64,000 nt of DNA, from NCBI GenBank assembly GCA_026627345.1, contig JAPNUP010000148.1, forward strand, positions 1 to 64,000, given 5' to 3'. A program made the translations under genes and the position numbers. Below the pieces are notes generated by a model, which was not told the origin of the DNA, ran no database searches, and worked only from the letters and a program-made list of their open reading frames with translations. Below, one piece after another: positions 8,060-16,419 of this stretch. The stretch comes from Bacillota bacterium (GTDB lineage: Bacteria; Bacillota; Bacilli; Alicyclobacillales; SLC66). How positions within the stretch are numbered: position 1 is the stretch's first letter; every line of letters begins with the position of its first letter.

Positions 8060-9019
8060 TTGGCCAACCCCATCGTTCGGAAAAGTGGGATCCCGCTATA
8101 TATGCAAGTGAAAGAACACGTGATCGGTGGGATTCGTGAGGGCCTTTATGCATCCGGGGTACAACTGCCTGCTGAACGCACCCTTTCGGAGTTGCTAGGG
8201 GTCAGTCGCAACACGGTCAGTCAAGCGTACCAAGAACTTGAGGCCGATGGGATCGTGTCTTCTCGACAAGGCCGCGGAACGTTTGTGAACGATCGCGACG
8301 ACAAGTGGCGAGTGGCCAATCGTCGAGACCTTCTGACAAAGGTGATTGACGTGGCGCTCGAGGAGAGCATACAGTTGGGCTTTTCACTCGACGACTTCTT
8401 GGAGTTGAGTACTGTACGGGCCAAGCAAAAATCTGCGCTCCTGCGCAAGGCTCAGGTGGTCTTTCTGGAATGCAACCGCGAGCAGGTCGAATACTTGTCG
8501 CGTAAACTCGAGTTCGGTGGGGTGCACATCGATCCTGTTATTCTGGACGATCTGCACGATCACAATTCACCGGCCTGGCAGGCGGTAATGTCTGCAGACC
8601 TCGTCGTTACCACGTTTTTTCACTACGATGAGGTGCAAGCACTGCTTGACAATTCTCGCGAGGTGCTTGCCATCGCTCTGGATCCCGAGCTCGAGACCAT
8701 CGTCAAGATCGCCCGCATCCCGGTAGGACAGCGCATAGGGCTGATTTGCCGCAGTGACAATTTTGCGGGAAAAGTCATCTCCGCACTTGCGCAGGCTGGC
8801 CTCGATTCGCTTTCCATCACCTCTTGTACCACCGCTCGCGACGAGGTGCTCGTCGATTTTGTGTCGCACCTAGATGTGGCAGTCGTTTCCCCGGGGAGAC
8901 GACGCGAAGTAGAGGCATACTGTACTAAACGGCAACACATTATTGAGTTCGTCTTTAAACCAGATGCAGCATCCATCAACCTGTTGCGAGCGGCATTGGC
9001 TGATGTGCGTCAGGCTTAA
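8060..9019 (+). CDS. GntR-family transcriptional regulator with unclassified C-terminal sensor domain
   Basis: A 319-residue regulator. The N-terminal winged helix (about 8-80) carries the GntR hallmark LPAERTLSELLGVSRNTVSQAYQ-type helix-turn-helix, followed by GIVSSRQGRGTFV. After a linker, residues 125-315 look like a two-lobed alpha/beta ligand-binding region. It is not the usual FCD, UTRA, MocR-aminotransferase or YtrA tail. I favour the TTG at 8060, since GGGAGGGG lies nine bases upstream; a TTG at 8039 would place that site inside the gene. It directly precedes korA2-korB2 (45 bp gap), so control of that operon by a 2-oxoacid or CoA-ester is plausible. Confidence 0.82.
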   Translation: MANPIVRKSGIPLYMQVKEHVIGGIREGLYASGVQLPAERTLSELLGVSRNTVSQAYQELEADGIVSSRQGRGTFVNDRDDKWRVANRRDLLTKVIDVALEESIQLGFSLDDFLELSTVRAKQKSALLRKAQVVFLECNREQVEYLSRKLEFGGVHIDPVILDDLHDHNSPAWQAVMSADLVVTTFFHYDEVQALLDNSREVLAIALDPELETIVKIARIPVGQRIGLICRSDNFAGKVISALAQAGLDSLSITSCTTARDEVLVDFVSHLDVAVVSPGRRREVEAYCTKRQHIIEFVFKPDAASINLLRAALADVRQA

Positions 9020-9063
9020 TCAGTCAGAGGCCGCAAGCGCGGCTTTAGAGGAGTGACAAAATC

Positions 9064-10818
9064 ATGCTTCAAGAATTATCTTGGAAAGTCGGCGGTCAAC
9101 AAGGTGAAGGCATCGATTCGACAGGAAAAACATTTTCCAGTTCGCTGAATCGCATGGGCTATTTCATTTACTCGTATCGCCATTTTTCCTCTCGTATTAA
9201 AGGTGGCCATACCAACGATAAAGTCCGTGTAAGCACTGTTCAGCGCTTTTCGAGCGCGGATAAACTTGACATTTTACTGGCATTTGACCAAGAAACCATT
9301 GATTTTAACGGCCATGAGCTGCGTGCTGGCGGGGTCGTAGTGGCGGATGCCAAATTTAACCCTGTGCTCCCGGCGAATATAGCTGATGACGTGATTTTGT
9401 TCAGTATACCGTTCACGAAGTTAGCCGAACAAAATGGCGCTTCCATCATGAAAAACATGGTGGCGCTAGGCGCAACCGCTTTTGTCATGGGACTATCACC
9501 TGATTTTTGCGCGGCAGAGTTGCAAAGTAAGTTCGGGAAAAAGAGTCAGAAAATCGTGGATCAAAACTTGGCTGCCGTACAAGCGGGGTATGATGCCATG
9601 AAAGCACAAGGCCAAGACTTCCCTGAACTGCATCTGGCGCCGGCAACCCCTGACAAGCACTTGTTCTTGATCGGCAATGACGCCATTGGCTTTGGCGCAC
9701 TCGCAGCAGGTGTAAAGATCATGCCTGCTTACCCGATCACGCCGGCGTCTGATGTGATGGAGTACTTGATCAAAAAGTTGCCTCAGGTAGGCGGTGTGGT
9801 CGTTCAAACAGAAGATGAGATCGCCGCACTCACCATGACAATCGGAGCGTCCTATGCAGGATCCCGTACGCTGACAGCGACTTCCGGACCCGGACTCTCT
9901 TTAATGATGGAAGCTATGGGCCTAGCGGGAATGACCGAGACACCTGTCGTGATCATCGATACGCAGCGTGGGGGTCCTAGCACTGGCTTGCCGACGAAGC
10001 ACGAACAAAGTGACATGAATGCGGTCTTATTCGGCACACATGGTGAGATTCCGAAGATCGTATTGGCGCCTGCCACTGCCGAAGAATGCTTTACAGCGAC
10101 TGTCGACGCCTTTAATTACGCCGAAAAATATCAGTGCCCGACGATTTTGATCACGGACCTGGCACTGTCGTTGGCTAGCCAATCCGCGAAAATGTTCGAT
10201 TATGACTACGTGACGATCGATCGCGGGTCTTTGGCGGACCCTGCAGATCTGGCTAAAGTGGTTCCTGGTGAAATGTTCAAACGCTATGCACACACCAGTG
10301 ACGGGGTTTCACCGCGGGTGTTCCCTGGGCAAAAAGGTGGATTGCACCACGTAACAGGTGTTGAACACAATGAAGTGGGGCGTCCAGATGAAGGGCAAGC
10401 CAATCATGTAAAGATGATGGACAAACGCCTTGGCAAGCTAAAAGGTGTGGAATTGCCAAACAGCGTGACGTATCAGGGATCTGAAAATCCAGATGTGCTC
10501 CTAGTCGGCGTAGGATCTTCTTATGGACCTATTGGGGAAGCCTTGGAACGTTTGCAACAGGCAGGCTTGTCGGTCGGTCACGCTCACGTGCACGTACTGT
10601 CTCCCTTCCCCGTCAAGGCGCTCGGAGACCGGATGAAAAATGCCAAGCAAGTCATCGTCGCGGAATCCAACGCAACCGGCCAACTTTTTCATCTCATCCG
10701 TTTTCACGGATTGAGTCATCCCGAGATGCAAAGTTATACCAAGTACGATGGCACGCCGTTTGTGCCGGGCGAAATCGAGAACAAAGTGAAGGGATCGATG
10801 ATCGAATGGCAACGGTAA
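9064..10818 (+). CDS. korA: 2-oxoacid:ferredoxin oxidoreductase, fused gamma-alpha subunit (copy 2)
   Basis: A 584-residue paralogue of the korA gene at 4882-6624. It has the same gamma-alpha fusion: the N-terminus reads SWKVGGQQGEGIDSTG and the alpha domain has AYPITPASDVM and STGLPTKHEQSDM. It lies downstream of the GntR gene, with a GAGGAG ribosome site, and overlaps korB2 by 13 bp. The two copies differ in the residues flanking these motifs throughout, so they are old paralogues rather than a recent duplication. The presence of its own regulator suggests a different substrate or growth condition for this copy. Confidence 0.87.
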   Translation: MLQELSWKVGGQQGEGIDSTGKTFSSSLNRMGYFIYSYRHFSSRIKGGHTNDKVRVSTVQRFSSADKLDILLAFDQETIDFNGHELRAGGVVVADAKFNPVLPANIADDVILFSIPFTKLAEQNGASIMKNMVALGATAFVMGLSPDFCAAELQSKFGKKSQKIVDQNLAAVQAGYDAMKAQGQDFPELHLAPATPDKHLFLIGNDAIGFGALAAGVKIMPAYPITPASDVMEYLIKKLPQVGGVVVQTEDEIAALTMTIGASYAGSRTLTATSGPGLSLMMEAMGLAGMTETPVVIIDTQRGGPSTGLPTKHEQSDMNAVLFGTHGEIPKIVLAPATAEECFTATVDAFNYAEKYQCPTILITDLALSLASQSAKMFDYDYVTIDRGSLADPADLAKVVPGEMFKRYAHTSDGVSPRVFPGQKGGLHHVTGVEHNEVGRPDEGQANHVKMMDKRLGKLKGVELPNSVTYQGSENPDVLLVGVGSSYGPIGEALERLQQAGLSVGHAHVHVLSPFPVKALGDRMKNAKQVIVAESNATGQLFHLIRFHGLSHPEMQSYTKYDGTPFVPGEIENKVKGSMIEWQR

Positions 10819-11672
10819 AAGAGTTTCGCAACAGTGTTCGGCCTAACTGGTGCCCTGGTTGTGGCGACTTCGCCGTACAAGCGGCCATGCAGCGTGCACT
10901 CGGCAATTTGGATCGCGAGCCTGAACAAGTGGCTATCGTCTCTGGCATCGGTTGCTCAGGCCGTATCTCGGGCTATGTCAATGCGTATGGCTTTCACAGC
11001 GTACACGGACGCTCGCTTCCCGTCGCACAAGGCGTCAAACTTGCCAATCGCGATCTTACCGTTCTAGCGGCTGGCGGCGACGGTGACGGTTTCGGAATTG
11101 GTTTGCACCACTTTGTGCATGCAGTTCGCCGTAACATGGACATCACCTACATCGTCATGGATAACCAGATCTACGGCTTGACCAAGGGGCAACACTCCCC
11201 AACGAGTTCATTCGGATTCAAGGCAAAGACCACGCCAGGTGGCAATATTGAAAATGCAGTGAGTCCGTTGCAGATTGCCCTCGCGGCCGGCATCACGTAC
11301 TTGGCGCAAGGCTTTTCGCATGATGTCAATCAATTGACGGAATTGATTCAAGGCGGCATCGAGCACAAAGGCTTCTCATTGATTAACGTCTTCAGCCCGT
11401 GTGTGACGTACAACAAAGTCAATACCTATGAATGGTATAAAGAGCACACCGTCAATCTCAATACTTTCCCGGATTACGATCCAACTAACCGGGGAGCTGC
11501 CATCGCGAAAGTCATGGAGACAGATGGACTGTGCACGGGACTGATCATGAAGGACACTGAAAGGCCTGCGTTTGAAGACCTCATCAAAGGGTATCGCGAA
11601 GAGCCTGTTGCTAAACAGGATTTAGGAATCAGCCGAGATATGTTTTCACAGGTCATGGAAGAGTTTGCGTAA
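10806..11672 (+). CDS. korB: 2-oxoacid:ferredoxin oxidoreductase, beta subunit (copy 2)
   Basis: A 288-residue TPP-binding beta subunit with the CPGCGDF motif (residues 17-23), GDGDGFGIG near 93 and MDNQIYGLTKG. It forms the catalytic complex with the preceding alpha-gamma subunit. The ATG start lies inside the 3' end of korA2 with a weak AGGGA site, so translation is probably coupled. A strong terminator follows. As with copy 1, the exact 2-oxoacid cannot be told from the sequence. Confidence 0.88.
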   Translation: MATVKEFRNSVRPNWCPGCGDFAVQAAMQRALGNLDREPEQVAIVSGIGCSGRISGYVNAYGFHSVHGRSLPVAQGVKLANRDLTVLAAGGDGDGFGIGLHHFVHAVRRNMDITYIVMDNQIYGLTKGQHSPTSSFGFKAKTTPGGNIENAVSPLQIALAAGITYLAQGFSHDVNQLTELIQGGIEHKGFSLINVFSPCVTYNKVNTYEWYKEHTVNLNTFPDYDPTNRGAAIAKVMETDGLCTGLIMKDTERPAFEDLIKGYREEPVAKQDLGISRDMFSQVMEEFA

Positions 11673-11686
11673 CGTCCAAATAGAGA

Positions 11687-11735
11687 AATCCCCCGACATG
11701 CAAGGAAACCTACATGTCGGGGGATTTTTTCTTTT
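11687..11735 (+). terminator. Intrinsic terminator of the GntR-kor operon
   Basis: A 14-bp perfect inverted repeat (AATCCCCCGACATG at 11687-11700, complement 11713-11726) with a 12-nt loop is followed by a T-rich tract (TTTTTTCTTTT). It can also serve the convergent lipoprotein gene. Confidence 0.88.
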
Positions 11736-11742
11736 CAATCTT

Positions 11743-12576
11743 TCACGAGGATGCCTGCGTGACGAAGCTATTGATGATCTGCTCGGTCACGGCAGCTTGC
11801 GACTGCGGTAGATAAACATCGAGACGGATCGATCCACCAGTGCTTAGGTTGGCTACAATCCCTTTGTCAGGATTAGGATTTTGCGGGTTCATCAACGTGT
11901 ATCCCACAATTTGTTGAGGAATCACCCAGTGAACTGTCCCTATCGCTTGCCCGTTATAGAAACTGACCAAGTCCCGCGCAGAATTTTGCACCAGTTCTAC
12001 GATGGATTGGGAACTGTCTTTAGGATTGGTAAGACGAATAGTCGTTCCCTCACCGCCATCTTGCGTCGTTTGCATAATCCAGTGGGCGGGGAGCAAAACC
12101 GTACTCACAGAGCTACTTGCAGGCACGAAACCGCCGCCAGCTTCCGAAGCGCCAGACACCGCGGTCGCCGTAAGATCCGTAGCACCTTGTACGTCTACAG
12201 TGACGGGCACCTTGCCTTGATTCGTACCAGAGGGGCTCGTACTAGGCGTACTCTTCGTTGTCCCTTGCGGCGAATGCTTAGACGTACCAGGTGTACTCGC
12301 CGTGTTTGCTGAGGAACCGGTGGTTGCCTTTGGTTGCCCTCCTTGCTCCGTACCAGACGGTGCGGTGGTCGCACCTTGTCCGCTTGTACCAGTGATCGGC
12401 GTACTTGATCCATCAGTACCTGCACTTGGCGTCGTGTTGCCATTGCCGGCAGATTGTGCTGTAATGGGTTGTGGTACTGGCTGTCCTCCACCCGCCACTT
12501 GCGACCCACATCCAGCGAGTAGCGAAAGGCTAGCAATGGCCGCGATCATACTGAGCGCTCCACTCGTTTTCGTCAT
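11743..12576 (-). CDS. Lipoprotein with Ser/Thr/Gly-rich linker
   Basis: A 277-residue predicted lipoprotein. The N-terminus has a hydrophobic stretch ending in the lipobox LLAGC (Cys at about residue 23). It is followed by about 100 residues of low-complexity Ser/Thr/Gly/Gln sequence that would span the cell wall, and a folded C-terminal domain of about 140 residues (WIMQTTQDGGEG, QIVGYTLMNPQNPNPDKG). I do not recognise the C-terminal domain. It could be an extracellular ligand-binding or spore-envelope protein, but nothing in the context shows this. The gene is convergent with korB2 and monocistronic. Confidence 0.65.
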   Translation of the reverse strand: MTKTSGALSMIAAIASLSLLAGCGSQVAGGGQPVPQPITAQSAGNGNTTPSAGTDGSSTPITGTSGQGATTAPSGTEQGGQPKATTGSSANTASTPGTSKHSPQGTTKSTPSTSPSGTNQGKVPVTVDVQGATDLTATAVSGASEAGGGFVPASSSVSTVLLPAHWIMQTTQDGGEGTTIRLTNPKDSSQSIVELVQNSARDLVSFYNGQAIGTVHWVIPQQIVGYTLMNPQNPNPDKGIVANLSTGGSIRLDVYLPQSQAAVTEQIINSFVTQASS

Positions 12577-12620
12577 CGTCTCACGTCCTTTTAAAGTCTA
12601 GCAATTAGGAGGTCATCTAT

Positions 12621-13094
12621 GTGTTTGCAACGCTGCGTGTCATTTATCACACGGCCACAGGAGTGGCGCTTGGTACCATGATCTTTTTCACGGCGATCGT
12701 CGCGGAGCAGATATTCGCCACGCTGCCACTCGGTAAGGCAGGTGATGTCCTAGCGGCCATCTTTCCTCCCTACTATACACTTGTCACACTGCTTTGTGGA
12801 CTAGCCTTTATCGTAACACTGGCACTGCTCAGAAAGAAACGGAGTGGCTGGTTGCGTTCAGGCCAGTGGGCGGTCCTTATAGCGACCGTTTTCATGGCGG
12901 TGGGATGGCTTGTTTTCTTGCCGATTATGAATAACATTCGGGCCACCATTCCCACTTTTTCAGGACCACAGACACCAGCTATCGAGCGTTTCTTTATGTA
13001 CCACGGCTTGTCAATGGGCCTCAATCTACTGGCCATCTTGTTGCTCTTTTGGGCAGAAATCATATTCATCGTCAAACACGACGCCCTGACATAA
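12621..13094 (+). CDS. DUF4149-type small integral membrane protein
   Basis: A 157-residue membrane protein with four predicted transmembrane segments (about 8-28, 45-70, 80-102 and 128-152). The pattern resembles the DUF4149 family (TMEM205-like). It starts at GTG behind a perfect AGGAGG at 8 nucleotides. An ATG two bases upstream is in another frame. The function of the family is unknown. The next gene follows after 33 bp and may be co-transcribed. Confidence 0.65.
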   Translation: MFATLRVIYHTATGVALGTMIFFTAIVAEQIFATLPLGKAGDVLAAIFPPYYTLVTLLCGLAFIVTLALLRKKRSGWLRSGQWAVLIATVFMAVGWLVFLPIMNNIRATIPTFSGPQTPAIERFFMYHGLSMGLNLLAILLLFWAEIIFIVKHDALT

Positions 13095-13127
13095 CCTACA
13101 AAGAACCTACGAAGGAGAAACGCCGCC

Positions 13128-13430
13128 ATGAATGACAAATTAGCTGCAGTGAACCGCTTTAAGGATATCAAGTTACCTGAAGGGGCAGAGCTTTGGCGTA
13201 AGGAGAACTATGCCTACACTGTAGCTGGCCAACCTTTCGACATCGAGCTGTTCGCGTCCCAAGACGACCGCTACTACGCCATTGGGACACCGGCTGACAA
13301 GAGCCGACTCATTATCTATGGCAGCCAAATCGTGAACGACGAGCTGACCGCTTTGCAACAAGCCATTAAAAAAATCAACCGGGATGCGTTGCAGACTCCC
13401 ATTTTTGAGGTGGGCGAAGATCGCGAATAA
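13128..13430 (+). CDS. Hypothetical protein, 100 residues
   Basis: A small soluble protein of mixed alpha/beta character. No signal peptide, membrane segment or recognisable motif is seen. It starts at ATG with GAAGGAGAAA upstream, which supports it as a real gene, and lies 33 bp after the DUF4149-type gene in the same direction. A helical C-terminus (LTALQQAIKKINRD) is the only clear structural cue. Function unknown. Confidence 0.6.
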   Translation: MNDKLAAVNRFKDIKLPEGAELWRKENYAYTVAGQPFDIELFASQDDRYYAIGTPADKSRLIIYGSQIVNDELTALQQAIKKINRDALQTPIFEVGEDRE

Positions 13431-13451
13431 GATCATTCGCCCATACTTTTT

Positions 13452-13637
13452 TCAAATCCGCCACTGATCGTCATTATAGTCATATGAAAACCCGTCCCGG
13501 AGCTGTGGGGCTACGCCCGACATACGCGCCAAGACCTCTGCATAGCGGCGGCGATCACCATTCGATCGCGCGTGCTCAGAGGCTTGGCGCAAGGCTTCGC
13601 GTACGATAGCTTGGTCTTCGTTGGAGAGTTGCTGCAT
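13452..13637 (-). CDS. Hypothetical small helical protein, 61 residues
   Basis: A short, strongly helical and charged protein (LSNEDQAIVREALRQASEHA). I chose the ATG at 13637, where AAGGGGTG lies about 11 bases upstream; TTG and GTG codons just upstream in frame are alternatives. It sits 14 bp downstream of the yuiD-like gene on the same strand and probably shares its transcript. No known domain is recognised. Confidence 0.5.
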   Translation of the reverse strand: MQQLSNEDQAIVREALRQASEHARSNGDRRRYAEVLARMSGVAPQLRDGFSYDYNDDQWRI

Positions 13638-13651
13638 CAAGAGCACACCCC

Positions 13652-14146
13652 TTATACTGTGGTGTGAATCACGCTAGCCGCGATCACTCCTAATACAATC
13701 CCCAAAACCGCACCCATGAATACTTCAATGGGTTGATGCCCGAGCATCTCCTTAAGTTTCTTTTGGTACATCTCATTTCCCGAAAAATGACGATCGATAT
13801 AACGTCCGATCTCTTCTTCAAGCTGATTGAGAACGATCGCCTGTTCCCCTGCGTGACGGCGGATACCGGCCGCGTCATACATGACAATGACACCAAAAAC
13901 CACACACGCACCGAAAAGCGTAGAACCGGTGCCAAACTCACTACCAACCACCGTCGCAAGGGAACAGACGGCCGCTGAATGCGAACTCGGCATGCCCCCA
14001 GTTGAAAACATCTTTGAAAAATCCCATTTTCTCTGCGAAAAAAAGAAAATCGGCACCTTGATCACTTGCGCGATGACAATAGAGGCAAGCGCCGCTATAA
14101 TTGCCGGATTATGAGCCAACCCGCGAAAGAACGCGGAGAGCCACAT
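13652..14146 (-). CDS. yuiD: Divergent PAP2-family membrane protein (YuiD-like, DUF212)
   Basis: A 164-residue membrane protein of the divergent PAP2 (DUF212) family. The signature GGMPSSHSA (about residues 50-58) and DAAGIRRHAGEQA (about 91-103) correspond to the phosphatase-like motifs of the family, and hydrophobic segments lie at about 15-33, 65-88 and 138-160. Bacillus YuiD has the same length and motifs. A phosphatase activity on a lipid phosphate is suggested by family membership but has not, to my knowledge, been shown. Confidence 0.85.
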   Translation of the reverse strand: MWLSAFFRGLAHNPAIIAALASIVIAQVIKVPIFFFSQRKWDFSKMFSTGGMPSSHSAAVCSLATVVGSEFGTGSTLFGACVVFGVIVMYDAAGIRRHAGEQAIVLNQLEEEIGRYIDRHFSGNEMYQKKLKEMLGHQPIEVFMGAVLGIVLGVIAASVIHTTV

Positions 14147-14199
14147 GCGGGTACCTCCCTTAACTATCGTGCTCTAGTAGTATAACGCATAAGACAAGG

Positions 14200-15984
14200 T
14201 TAGCGAACAGATTCTGTGCGAACAGCAGTCACCTCATCGACAACATGGACCGTGGGGTGCCCAGTAGCACTCTGCGGGTACACATAGCAGATCGTGAGCC
14301 ACTCACTACCGCCCCTTGGCTCGCTCGCCTGCCCAAGAAAACTGGAAAGCCTGTCCCAAGCCGCACGCGGGATGAGGTCCACCACCGTACGCTTGGGTAG
14401 GTCAGGACGCAAAAGATCTTCTTGCGATAGCTTGGGAGAAAGTTCACGCCAGTTGATCGCTGGCGAACGGCCGATGCCACGTCCCTCCATGCGCTGCCAC
14501 CAAAGACTTCGCGGCTTCAGTTTCTCACGCATGAGATAATCCGCTCTCAGCAAAGCTTGCGCGATCTCATCGTAGACCTCTGCATAGATGAGAAAGTCCT
14601 CGAGGCGTCTCACCAGATCTAACGGCTGATGGCCTATACGCGCATAACCGAGCCTGTTCCAAAAGTCTCCAAAGGCTTGAAAAAAAGCGAATGCAGAAGT
14701 GAAACGTTCGCTGACAATATAGCGAACAATATTTGGAAAGCGCCCTGAGTTGTAAAACTTTTCGAGCACATCTTCCAATCTTTTTAAGCGTATTACTTCG
14801 TCATAGGTCATCCAATGATTCGAAAGCATCTCGTAAGGCGCAGTATCCATGTATACATAGCCGTACGACTCAGCCACACGTCGAAGCCCTGTGCCGCGTA
14901 GCAGTTTAAGAAACCCAAGTTGAAGCTCATCGGGACCTAGGGCGAACACGTCATTGAAAGTCTTCTCAAACGATGTATACCCCTCTTCCGGGAGTCCCGC
15001 AATGAGGTCAAGATGCTGGACGATTCGACCTGCCTGCTTAATACGCGTGACCGTGCGCGACAGCTTGGCAAAATTCTGACGCCGAGAGACGCGCTCGTTC
15101 GTCAGATCATTGGTAGACTGTACACCTACCTCAAAGCGAAAAAGCCCTACTGGTACGTGCTCGCAAAGCCAATCCACCACATCATCGCGCAAAATGTCCC
15201 CAGTAATTTCGAAATGAAAGGTCGTCTGGCCAGGGTTCGCAATCAAAAACGAAAAAATCTCCAACGCGAAATCTTTGCGCAGATTAAAGGTGCGATCAAC
15301 GAACTTGATCTGTCGAACGCCCGCCTGTATCAGGCGAGACAGGTCATCTTTCACGCGACGAATCGAGTACGCGCGTACGCCCGACTCAATGGACGAGAGG
15401 CAAAACTGACACGAAAATGGACACCCCCGAGACGCCTCGTAATAGACGATGCGATTGGCCAATTCGTGCATATGCGCTTCTCCGTACGGACTAGGCAAAT
15501 CATCTAAATTCACCACTTTGGTGCTTGCAACCGTCTTGTGCAGTCTCCCATCCTCTAATCGATAGCAAAGGCCTGGTATGCCGCTCAGCGTTGCAAAAGC
15601 TTCGTGAGCGTCCACAAGTTCCTTAAATGTCGCTTCACCTTCCCCGATCACAATGGCATCGACGCTTGGTAAACGCTCCATGAAGTACTCTGTATCATAA
15701 GATACCTCCGGCCCGCCCAAAACGATCAATGTGCTCGGCAAGACTTTTCTTAACACCGGTAAGATCCGCGCAGTCTCTTCTATATTCCATATATAGCAGC
15801 TAAAACCGATGACATCAGGGTGCAGTTCATAAAGACTCGAAACGACAACCTCAATCGGATCATGAATGGTGAACTCTTTCAGCGTCACGTCGTGACGATC
15901 TTCGATCGCGCTACGCAGACATCTGAGCGCGAGCGAGGAATGGACGAACTTGGCGTTCAGTGTTGTCAGTGCGACGCGGCTCAA
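14200..15984 (-). CDS. B12-binding-domain radical SAM protein (DUF4080-type)
   Basis: A 594-residue protein. An N-terminal cobalamin-binding-type Rossmann domain (about 1-150) is followed by a radical SAM domain containing ASRGCPFSCQFC (about residues 185-196), which supplies the CX3CX2C ligands of a 4Fe-4S cluster. A C-terminal DUF4080-like region follows. Such proteins use a 5'-deoxyadenosyl radical and often perform methylations or rearrangements; the substrate is unknown. I place the start at TTG 15984, where AAAGGGG lies nine bases upstream and conserved sequence begins (SRVALTTLNAKF). The longer open frame to 16089 has no such support. Divergent from yunC. Confidence 0.82.
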   Translation of the reverse strand: MSRVALTTLNAKFVHSSLALRCLRSAIEDRHDVTLKEFTIHDPIEVVVSSLYELHPDVIGFSCYIWNIEETARILPVLRKVLPSTLIVLGGPEVSYDTEYFMERLPSVDAIVIGEGEATFKELVDAHEAFATLSGIPGLCYRLEDGRLHKTVASTKVVNLDDLPSPYGEAHMHELANRIVYYEASRGCPFSCQFCLSSIESGVRAYSIRRVKDDLSRLIQAGVRQIKFVDRTFNLRKDFALEIFSFLIANPGQTTFHFEITGDILRDDVVDWLCEHVPVGLFRFEVGVQSTNDLTNERVSRRQNFAKLSRTVTRIKQAGRIVQHLDLIAGLPEEGYTSFEKTFNDVFALGPDELQLGFLKLLRGTGLRRVAESYGYVYMDTAPYEMLSNHWMTYDEVIRLKRLEDVLEKFYNSGRFPNIVRYIVSERFTSAFAFFQAFGDFWNRLGYARIGHQPLDLVRRLEDFLIYAEVYDEIAQALLRADYLMREKLKPRSLWWQRMEGRGIGRSPAINWRELSPKLSQEDLLRPDLPKRTVVDLIPRAAWDRLSSFLGQASEPRGGSEWLTICYVYPQSATGHPTVHVVDEVTAVRTESVR

Positions 15985-16080
15985 AGACACAGGCCCCTTT
16001 GCTAAAAAGTGTGGGATCGAACGTTTACGATCGTCGCGCCATAAAGTACACCAATGCATGAAAAAGGAGGGTGTGCACTC

Positions 16081-16419
16081 ATGTTTCAAGTCTACCCTGT
16101 TCTCATCGGCCCTTACACCTGCATCGCAGTCGATGTCGCTTTGCCGAAGACGCGGCTACTCGCCATTCGCAGTGAAACAGGATACATTATGTGCGGAGCG
16201 CTCGATGTCGCCTTACTCAATGAGAAGCTGTCAGACCGCGGCATTATCGCTGGCCGAGCGGTCGGCGTACGTACGATCGATGATCTCCTGTCGGCACCCC
16301 TCGAGTCGGTTACACGAGAAGCGCAAAAGATAGGCATCGAGCCTGGTACCATCGGCCGCGACGCGTTGCGCATCATGTGCGAGCATGCAGAATCATGCTC
16401 GGGATCAACGGGATCGTAA
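16081..16419 (+). CDS. yunC: YunC-like DUF1805 protein
   Basis: A 112-residue protein closely matching Bacillus YunC: LPKTRLLAIRSETGYIMCG, ALDVALLNEKL and GRAVGVRTIDDLL. DUF1805 proteins are small cytoplasmic proteins with no assigned activity. The ATG at 16081 is preceded by AGGAGG at nine bases, which decides against the ATG at 16054. Its 3' end overlaps the convergent glycosyltransferase gene by 15 bp. Confidence 0.88.
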   Translation: MFQVYPVLIGPYTCIAVDVALPKTRLLAIRSETGYIMCGALDVALLNEKLSDRGIIAGRAVGVRTIDDLLSAPLESVTREAQKIGIEPGTIGRDALRIMCEHAESCSGSTGS

